Shown here piece after piece: positions 1-5,386 of a stretch of DNA of 5,386 nt (positions are counted from its first letter, which is position 1; the number at the start of each line of letters is the position of its first letter). Made by a program: the position numbers and the translations under genes. Under the pieces are notes generated by a model. The model was given only the letters and a program-made list of their open reading frames with translations, had not been told where the DNA came from and did not search any database. The DNA comes from Nitrospirae bacterium GWC2_56_14 (lineage in GTDB: Bacteria > Nitrospirota > UBA9217). The DNA lies in assembly GCA_001803705.1 (NCBI GenBank), contig MHDY01000104.1:1-5386 (forward strand). Direction: 5' to 3'.

Positions 1-1359
1 AATGTCACCATGGGTGACGGCAGCAAGCATGTCCATATCGTAAAATACAGCGGCACCGACACTGGTGAAGTTCTCTGGGAGCACACCTACGAACCAAGCG
101 CTCCGGCCCATACCTCCGACACGGTCGCTTCGCTGGCGGTCTATGGGACCAGCGTCTATGTCACCGGCGTAGCACGCATATCCGGCAGCACCAACGACGA
201 CATCCTGATTCTCAAATACGACAACAGCTACTCCGACGGTCTTTCCCATGCCCCGCTGGCAGCAGTAGTCTATGACCGGTCCGGCACGCAGGACGTGGGT
301 GACGGCATCTCCGCCGCAGCCGGCGGCGTGGCGGTTGTCGGGCGCACCTGGGACGGTGCGGAATTCGACATGCTGACCCTGAAATACGACCTGGGCCTCA
401 CCGACGCCAGCAGAAAGACCTGGCAGCACTCCTCCCCCGGCGGCAACTCCGCCGGCAACAACGGCTCCTGGGGCAGATACGTCAAGGTCGACCCGGACGG
501 CAACGTCATTGCCAGCGGCTTTGACATCTCCAGCAGCAGCGACAAGGATATCTACACCGCAAAATACTGCGACAACGCCACGCCTGTCACCTGCAATGGT
601 GTTGCGCAAGGGATCATGGCCTGGGAAAAACGCTACCAGGGCAGTTTTGCAGACGATGTAAAAGACCTGGCCATCGATGCCAACAAGGATGTCTACATCA
701 CCGGTGTCACCTCGCCCATGTCGTCGGACACCAACTTCTACACCGCCAAATATAGCGGTCTTGACGGGACACAGGCCTGGGAGGCCAAGACAGACGGCGG
801 CAGCAGCATTGACATGCCCAACGCCATGCTGATTGATGACGGTGTCAATGGCGAGGTCTATGTGACCGGCTACGCCAAACAGAACGGCGTGGACACCATT
901 CAGACCATGAAGTACCGGAAAAATGCCACCACTGGCCGTCTGCTCTGGCAGCAGACCTTCAAAAACCCCGATAACGCCGACAATCCGGCTGGTAACCCGG
1001 AACTGTTCGACATACGCGGCACCGGCATCGGCCTCTCATCGGGCGGTGTGGTGGTGGCCGGCTGGGCCTCCAAGTTGAGTACGCCCAACATTGCCGCCGG
1101 CAACGCCACGGCCGGGAGCCTCGCCACGCTACAGCACAGCGGCAAAACCTGGACCCCCTCCCAATACGCCAACTACTACCTCAAGATCACGGCTGCCGAC
1201 GCCAACAGCGGCCAGGTCCGTCCGATCACCAACAACACCGCCGACACCCTGACGGTCTCGCCCGGATTCCCGGCCGCAGTCAGTGCAGGCGACAGCTATG
1301 AGATCTACTCCCTGGACACTGACTATTATGCCCTCAAATACGAGAAGGGCACCCTTGAC
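1..1359 (+). repeat. First SBBP-type beta-propeller, N-terminally cut
   Basis: Residues 1-453 hold one partial and six full repeat units of about 50-65 residues, the last enlarged by an insertion. Each unit has a strand ending in a motif like VYVTG, then an Asp plus aromatic or hydrophobic residues leading to a KY pair (LKYD, AKYS, MKYR), then often a Trp about 8-20 residues later. Approximate units: 1-30 (end of a unit), 31-95, 96-148, 149-215, 216-268, 269-332 and 333-453. Clear examples are VYVTG near 137-151 bases and again at bases 862-876, and VYITG at bases 697-711. The pattern matches the SBBP/beta-propeller repeat family, found in large bacterial extracellular proteins. The unit at 149-215 carries an extra loop with Cys190 and Cys198. 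Upstream sequence would show how many units complete the ring. The propeller class is well supported; exact blade edges are approximate. Confidence 0.82.
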
Positions 1360-4300
1360 CGGCCGACCGACCTGATCGCGACGACCCTCTCGAACAGCTC
1401 GATCCAGCTGGCCTGGGCAGATAACTCCACCACGGAAACCGGCTTCAAGCTGGAGCGCTGCAAGGGCAAGGGGTGCGACTTTTCGGTGCTGGATGCCACC
1501 ATCACACTCGGCGCGGATATTACCGGCTACGACGACAACGACGCCAACAACACAACCAACGGCACAGCAAAACTCGATCCTGACAGCTACTATTACTACC
1601 GGGTCAAGGCCTATACCGACACCCCGGACGAGAACAGCGACTACAGCAACAGCGCACGCGGACTGACGGTTTTTCTTGATTATCCCGCCCCATCCGCAGG
1701 CAACATCTACACCTACGACGGCACGGATCATCAGGAAGACACCTCGCCCGCCGTGGCGGTCGGGCCCGACAACAACCCGGTGGTCACCGGCAGAAGTTTT
1801 ATAGCGGGAGATGGTTTTGACTACTACACAATCAAGCTGGATCGGACAAAGCTGAACCTGCCGGCAGGTATCCTGTGGTCGGCCCAATACGATGGCGGAC
1901 AGTATGACAACGACCAGGCCACCTGCCTGGCGGTGGACAAGGACAACAAGGTCATCGTAGCCGGCGACTCGGTGCTTCCTCCTCTGGGCGGCGGGGAAAA
2001 CATGAACGTGCTGATGACGGCACAATACCTGAACCCGCCGGCTGTAGACGGTTTCAACAATCCTACCCACAGTTGGTCCGATCAGTATAACGGTCCCGGC
2101 AAACTCGACGACCATGCCACAACGATGGCTGTCGACGCTGCCGGCAATTTCGTTGTGGCTGGCCATGGAAAGAAGGATGCAGGAAATCACCAGTATGTTT
2201 ATGTCGTCAAGTACAACGCCGACAAAACCCGGGCATGGGCAGGCGAACTCTTCGACGCCGGGGTCAACGGCCGGCCGGCTGCGGTCACCTTCGGAGCGGA
2301 CGGCAACATCTATGTCAGCGGTCAGCGCCACAATGGCGCGGATTTCGACTGTTTTACCATGAAGTTCTGCGGCAGCACCGGAACGCCGAGCTGCAACGGC
2401 AAAACCCAGGGCCAGATCATCTGGCAGGATATCCATGACAGCAGCCGTGGAGATGACTACGCCAAAGCGCTGACAATTGACGCGGCCAATAATGTTTATA
2501 CCGTTGGCTCGGCCATAAACAGCGCCGGCAAGCGTGACTTCTACAGCATCAAGTACGACGGCGCGGCCACCACGCCGGTCAGAATCTGGGAAGGCAAGGA
2601 ACTCTCTCTGGACGGTTCCGAATCCGGCGAGGCGCTGGCAGCCAGGATCGACCCGGTGAACGGTGACCTGCTGGTGGCCGGTACGGTCCTGTCCGATCCG
2701 GGCAACCATGACTTCGCGCTGCTCAGGTACAAGGCAGACGGAGCGCCGGTATGGAAGAAGGTTCTGCTCCGCCCGGATAATGACGACTATGTGATCGGCA
2801 TGGCGCCGGACGCCTCGGGCAATGCCTTTGTGACCGGCAACACCAGCTACGGCAGCGGCACCGCCAGCATGACCATCCAGTTCGATTCGGATGGCAAGGT
2901 TATCCAGTCGAACATTTACCACGCATCACCGGCACAAGAGGACAAGGCAACCTCGATCGTCGTCAACGCCCTGAACGAAGCCTTTGTGGCCGGCACCACC
3001 AGAACCGCCAGCATCGACTATCTGCTCTACAAGGTGCCGGTCTGGAAGGTCCAGGCGCCCGCGCCGATTACGATCACCCCGGGCTATACAACCCTTACCT
3101 TTACCTGGCCGGGCACATCCACAGATTCGGATGTAAAATACAAGTGGAAACGGGCTGACGGAGCCTGCTCCGACAGCAGCGCCTTCGGCGCTGAATCCGC
3201 CGCGTTTGCCTCAAACAGCTTCACTGAAACCGGTCTGCCCCAGAACACCACCTACTGCTACGCCTTCAAGACCACCGCTTTGTCTGGTGACTCGCGCTGG
3301 GTATCCATAACGGCAACTACGGCTACCCCCGGCGCCCCCAGCCTGTTCAGCGCCACCGCCAACAACACCACCCAGATAACCCTGACAGGCACGGTTATAA
3401 CCACCGGCCAGACCAGCTTCGAGATCCAGCGCTGCACCGGCGGCAGTTGCGATTTCAGTTCGCCGGATGCCGGCTATAACCCCAAGACGATAGCCGCCAC
3501 CGGCAGCGAGAGCACGATCACCCATGTTGATACCAGCGCATGCCCGGGCATCACATACAAGTACCGGATCCGGGCGGTCGGCACAGCCAGCCCCGGTTGG
3601 AGTTCCGTCTACAGCACGGCATCGGCAACCGCAGCCGCGATACCTGTGGCAGCCATCACCGTTACGCCGACAACCTATTCGGAGTCCCAGATCAACCTGA
3701 GTTGGAATGACACTACAAACGACGAGACCGGCTTCGAGATCTGGCGCTGCAGTGAAAGTACGGGCTGTACGGATTTTGCTCAAGTTGACACGGTTTTCGC
3801 CAATATTACTGCATACGGCAGCACCGGGTTAACGCCGAACGCTTCGTACCGTTTCAAGGTCCGACCCTACAAAACTGCGGCCGGCTCATGCGGGGATGGC
3901 TGGTACGGCTCTTTCTCCAATAGCGCCGGCCCGACCCAGGCGCTCTACACCAATCCGGTCCTGAGCAAAACCACACCCAACACCACCCAGCTCAACCTGT
4001 CCTGGACCGATACGACCTCATCCGAATCTTCTTTCATGATGCAGCGTTGCACCGGTAGCGGCTGCACCTTTGACGCCGGGTACAACCTGGTGGAGACCGC
4101 GCGCCCCCTGGGCCTGGGCAAGGATACGGCCCAAACCTGGTCCGACACCACGGTCTGCCCCTCAACCGACTACCAGTACCGGGTCAAACCGGTCAATAAC
4201 GGCATCCAGTCGGCCAGCGGCTGCTGGAACAAGTCCACCTCTCTGGATATCAGCAATTTCAAGGCGGATTTCATCACCCGGGTCAAGATTCCGGGCAATT

Positions 4301-5386
4301 TGGCCGGGTATGCCGGCATGAAGGACGACTTCTCCGACATCCGGATCTACGACGAAACTGCCAAAAAGGAACTTCCCTACTGGATCGAGTCCAAATCCGA
4401 CCGGAACTGGGCGCTTGTCTGGTTCAAGGCTGGGTCGAGCAAAAACATCAAGCTCTATTACGATAATGCCGCAGCAGCCGCTGCCGGCGATCTGGCTGCC
4501 GTTTTCGGCAGCGGCGTGAAGGGCTTTTTCCCATTCGGCGAAAATGCGGCATCCAGCGGCACGACCTATGACAAGAGCGGCCTGGGCAATGATTTGTTGC
4601 TGCAATTCAATGGCGGCTATGGAGTCGCCGATCCGGGTGCTTACAAGCTTGGCCCGGATTCAGGCAATGTGATCAGTAATGATGGCGTGAACTCCAAATG
4701 GGCTTCCAGGTGGAGTGGAGTGAATCTGCCATCAGGCGGAACCGCCACGATAGAGGCCTGGATCTATCCCAAATTCCCACAGACCAGCTCGCGTGGCAGC
4801 ATCGTCTCCTTCGGAGAAAATCTACAAAGGCAGCGGGTATATCTGTCCCTGCAGGATAACGGTCGACCGGCCACCTATGGATACAATAACGACTTTGTGC
4901 CGGGCACTGGGCCGCAGGCCAGCTTCAATGCCTGGAACCACATCGCCGTGGTGCTGAACAACAGCAACACCGCTACCCTCTATATGAACGGCCAGCCGAT
5001 CTCCGGAGCGCTGTCAGGTGGCCTTGTCCCAGCCTTGGTCTCAAAAGAGTTTTTTGTGGGTGCTGACAGGGATGGTGTTGCATTCAACGGTTTCATCGAC
5101 GATGTCCGCATCTATAACCGTGAGTTGCTTGCCGCTGATATCGCCATGCGTTATGCACCGGTTCTTCCCTCGGTGACCGTCGGCGCTGCTTCAGGATCAT
5201 CAAGCTGTCTCACCTTCAGCGGCGGCTGGGGTGACGATACCTTCTACAGCACCACCCTGCCGGTTGCGATGGCCGCCCCTGTCCCTCCCACCACTCTCAA
5301 TGCGGTGGCGAAGAACGAGGCCAAGGTGACCCTGACCTGGACCAACAAGACCTCCGACCAGACCGGTTTCAAGATCTTCCGTTGCG
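1..5386 (+). CDS. Giant modular surface/secreted protein (SBBP propellers, Fn3, DUF2341, LamG), partial at both ends
   Basis: Frame 1 reads without a stop across all 5,386 bases, giving 1,795 residues and one leftover base. The reading is full of recognisable folds throughout, so it is real coding sequence. Order: SBBP-type propeller, Fn3, second SBBP-type propeller, four Fn3 modules, DUF2341-like module, LamG-like jelly roll, linker, start of another Fn3. The composition is rich in Gly, Ala, Ser, Thr, Asp and Asn and poor in Met, as in exported repeat proteins. Paired cysteines suggest folding in an oxidising compartment. The signal peptide and any C-terminal anchor or sorting domain would lie outside, so export is inferred. 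No enzyme motif is visible. Binding or adhesion at the cell surface is the likeliest role, but the ligand is unknown. The ATG at base 10 is not taken as the start because the frame is open, and already in propeller sequence, before it. The family style resembles Geobacter-like proteins, from memory only. Confidence 0.95.
1084..1314 (+). other. Small beta domain inserted in the last unit of propeller 1
   Basis: Residues 362-438 lie between a propeller strand (VVVAGW, residues 348-353) and the matching Asp-Tyr-Tyr...KY strand (441-447), which are normally only about 10-15 residues apart. The inserted stretch has its own pattern: ATAGSLATL (369-377), KTWTPSQYANYYLKI (382-396), GQVRPITNNTADTLTVS (404-420), then a Pro/Ala turn and SYEIY (432-436). 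This resembles a short module seen in many phage and bacterial surface proteins, of the form 'SLTDSSKSWTPNQYAGY ... GQ.R.I.SNTATTLTV ... Y.I'. I recognise the pattern from memory and know no agreed function; it is thought of as a small beta-rich structural unit. The insertion boundaries are clear because the propeller motif resumes right after it. Confidence 0.65.
1360..1671 (+). other. Fibronectin type III module 1 (between the propellers)
   Basis: Residues 454-557. It opens with RPTDLIATTLSNSSIQLAW, the typical Fn3 A and B strands with the core Trp (residue 467). The C strand follows as TETGFKLERC (478-487), and a Tyr-rich F strand (YYYYRVKAY, 530-538) precedes the closing SDYSNSA (546-552). 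Length, about 104 residues, is usual for these bacterial Fn3 modules. Cys487 and Cys492 are separated by four residues after the C strand. The Asp/Asn-rich stretch YDDNDANN (510-517) occupies the loop before the F strand. The module joins the two propellers and probably acts as a spacer. Confidence 0.85.
1681..3045 (+). repeat. Second SBBP-type beta-propeller, about eight units
   Basis: Residues 561-1015 contain eight units: about 561-633, 634-700, 701-753, 754-815, 816-872, 873-926, 927-977 and 978-1015. Most begin with DD or an equivalent acidic pair and a small residue, then AVDxxGN-like turns (VDKDNK at 646-651, VDAAGN at 711-716, APDASGN at 815-821 of the C-terminal half, DSDGK near base 2884), a VAG/VSG/VTG strand, then DF/DY leading to K(Y/F/L). 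Examples of the second strand are DYYTIKL, YVYVVKY, DFYSIKY and DFALLRY. Both termini are bounded by Fn3 modules, so this propeller is complete. The fourth unit has a Cys loop (Cys784, Cys790, Cys798). The SBBP family is known from secreted bacterial proteins; its ligand here is unknown. The fold is confident; the exact blade number and ring closure are inferred. Confidence 0.85.
3052..3327 (+). other. Fibronectin type III module 2, divergent
   Basis: Residues 1018-1109. A-B strands: APITITPGYTTLTFTW with the core Trp at 1036. The C strand is YKWKR (1047-1051), followed by a long Ser/Ala-rich loop and then TGLPQNTTYCYAFKT (1077-1091), which is the typical Fn3 'G-L-x-P-N-T-x-Y' turn and F strand. 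It lacks the ETGF...RC signature of the other modules, and its two cysteines (1056 and 1086) sit differently. It follows the second propeller directly and starts a run of four Fn3 modules. Confidence 0.7.
3328..3630 (+). other. Fibronectin type III module 3
   Basis: Residues 1110-1210. It starts with PGAPSLFSATANNTTQITLTG, in which the usual core Trp of the B strand is replaced (ITLTG in place of L-S-W). The C strand is TSFEIQRC (1138-1145), with a partner Cys at 1150. The F strand is ITYKYRIRAV (1184-1193), preceded by a third cysteine in a Cys-Pro pair at 1181-1182. The closing segment is WSSVYSTASAT. Loop sequence RCTGGSC and DAGYN are shared with Fn3 module 5, marking these two as close relatives. 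Confidence 0.8.
3640..3939 (+). other. Fibronectin type III module 4
   Basis: Residues 1214-1313. A-B strands run AAITVTPTTYSESQINLSW with Trp1236. The acidic NDTTNDETGFEIWRC stretch (1237-1250) is the strongest copy of the signature of this module family. The second Cys is at 1256, here five rather than four residues later. The turn GLTPNASYRFKVRPY (1276-1290) is canonical for the E-F turn and F strand. A third cysteine (1297) follows the F strand. The end, YGSFSNSAGPTQ, is the usual G-strand approach. Confidence 0.87.
3940..4245 (+). other. Fibronectin type III module 5
   Basis: Residues 1314-1415. The B strand is TQLNLSW with Trp1334, followed by TDTTSSESSFMMQRC (1335-1350?, the last Cys being 1350), then Cys1355. 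Met-Met replaces the usual Lys/Glu-Ile of the C strand. The F strand is TDYQYRVKPV (1389-1398), preceded by Cys1386-Pro. A fourth cysteine is at 1408. It is the last Fn3 before the DUF2341-like module and resembles module 3 more than module 4 in its RCTG loop, DAGYN segment and Cys-Pro before the F strand. Confidence 0.84.
4255..4506 (+). other. DUF2341-like module
   Basis: Residues 1419-1502. The pattern is FKADFITRVKIPG, then a short loop, then DFSDIRIYD (1443-1451), KELPYWIES (1456-1464), WALVWFKA (1470-1477) and KNIKLYYDNA (1481-1490). DUF2341 modules typically read 'D(I/L)RF.D..G..LPYWIE.....A.VWVKV......T.I.LYYGN', and this follows that order closely, with the usual final YYGN changed to YYDN. 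The domain is a beta-rich module of unknown function common in secreted bacterial and archaeal proteins, and it is very often followed by a LamG-like domain, as it is here. A poly-Ala run (1490-1495) follows the YYDN motif. Confidence 0.82.
4507..5157 (+). other. LamG / concanavalin A-like jelly-roll domain
   Basis: Residues 1503-1719, about 217 residues, the usual size for a LamG_3-type fold. Signature pieces in order: GFFPFGE (1508-1514) and YDKSGLGNDL (1523-1532), ATIEAWIYP (1582-1590), SIVSFGEN, WNHIAVVLNNS (1645-1655), TLYMNGQPI (1659-1667), FFVGAD (1684-1689), and the very typical closing FNGFIDDVRIYNRELLAADI (1696-1714 region) ending at Tyr1718. Such domains often bind glycans or proteins, with or without calcium; no specific ligand site can be named from the sequence. 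The preceding DUF2341-like module forms a common two-domain unit with it. Codon use differs from the propeller part: TCA and CTA codons are frequent here. Confidence 0.9.
5278..5386 (+). other. Fibronectin type III module 6, cut by the window edge
   Basis: Residues 1760-1795. Starts PVPPTTLNAVAKNEAKVTLTW (Trp1780), followed by TNKTSDQTGFKIFRC, with Cys1795 as the last full codon. This is the A to C strand half of the same Fn3 type as modules 1 and 4. By analogy, a partner cysteine is expected five or six residues beyond the edge. It shows that the protein continues past this window. The 40 residues between LamG and this module (1720-1759) match nothing I recognise; they include a lone Cys1736. 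Confidence 0.83.

Noticed and set aside
10..12. ATG near the left edge as the start of the gene
   Set aside because: The frame is open before it, no signal peptide follows, and the sequence is already in the middle of a propeller unit, so the gene begins upstream.
1528..1557. Asp/Asn-rich stretch (residues 510-519) as an EF-hand-like calcium site
   Set aside because: The spacing of acidic residues does not fit an EF-hand or dockerin loop, and the position matches the ordinary loop before the Fn3 F strand.
2114..2438. Short + strand open frames in the other two frames (2114-2362 and 2235-2438)
   Set aside because: They overlap the second propeller in a different frame, have Arg/Pro/Ser-rich low-information translations, and show no sign of a ribosome binding site or known domain.
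1129..2922. A 597-codon open frame on the - strand
   Set aside because: It is in register with the + strand codons, so its stops can occur only where the real gene uses TTA, CTA or TCA. The real gene uses none of these between CTA at 1129 and TCA at 2926, which alone explains the open stretch. Its translation has no recognisable domain.
3211..3783. A 190-codon open frame on the - strand
   Set aside because: Same in-register shadow effect: it is bounded by TCA at 3211 and TTA at 3829 of the + strand gene, and the Fn3 modules on the + strand are clear.
4162..4605. A 147-codon open frame on the - strand
   Set aside because: In-register shadow ending at the TCA codon at 4162. It lies over the well-supported Fn3 5, DUF2341 and LamG reading.
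1..5386. Possible new multi-gene defence, mobile or regulatory system
   Set aside because: Only one gene is present, with no intergenic DNA, inverted repeats, direct-repeat arrays, RNA gene or enzyme domain that would support such a system.

Overview
The window lies entirely inside one very large protein-coding gene on the + strand. Frame 1 is open from the first to the last base: 1,795 complete codons plus one extra base, with no stop. Both the true start and the stop lie outside. There is no intergenic DNA, so no promoter, ribosome binding site, terminator, RNA gene, mobile element or CRISPR array is seen. Residue numbers in this annotation count from the first base (residue 1 = bases 1-3).

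The protein is a modular, repeat-built, probably secreted or cell-surface protein. The order is: (1) a first beta-propeller of SBBP-like repeats, already under way at the left edge (residues 1-453), whose last visible unit carries an inserted small beta domain; (2) one fibronectin type III (Fn3) module (454-557); (3) a second SBBP-like propeller of about eight units (561-1015); (4) four tandem Fn3 modules (1018-1415); (5) a DUF2341-like module (1419-1502); (6) a LamG/concanavalin A-like jelly roll (1503-1719); (7) a short linker and the start of a further Fn3 module, cut by the right edge. Only structural, binding-type folds are recognisable. No catalytic domain is visible, so the exact function is unknown. 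Adhesion, matrix or glycan binding at the cell surface is an inference from the domain types.

The organism is most likely a GC-rich Gram-negative bacterium. Fn3 modules with the signature ETGFK(I/L)ERC followed by a second Cys, next to SBBP propellers and DUF2341-LamG pairs, recall large exported proteins of Geobacter/Pelobacter-type Desulfuromonadota (former Deltaproteobacteria). This assignment rests on remembered family style, not on a search.

The most useful observations are a matching two-cysteine loop placed exactly 600 residues apart in the two propellers, a small domain inserted in a propeller blade, paired cysteines across the Fn3 modules, and a clear shift in codon use in the LamG part that suggests module shuffling. 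I see no evidence of a new multi-gene system.
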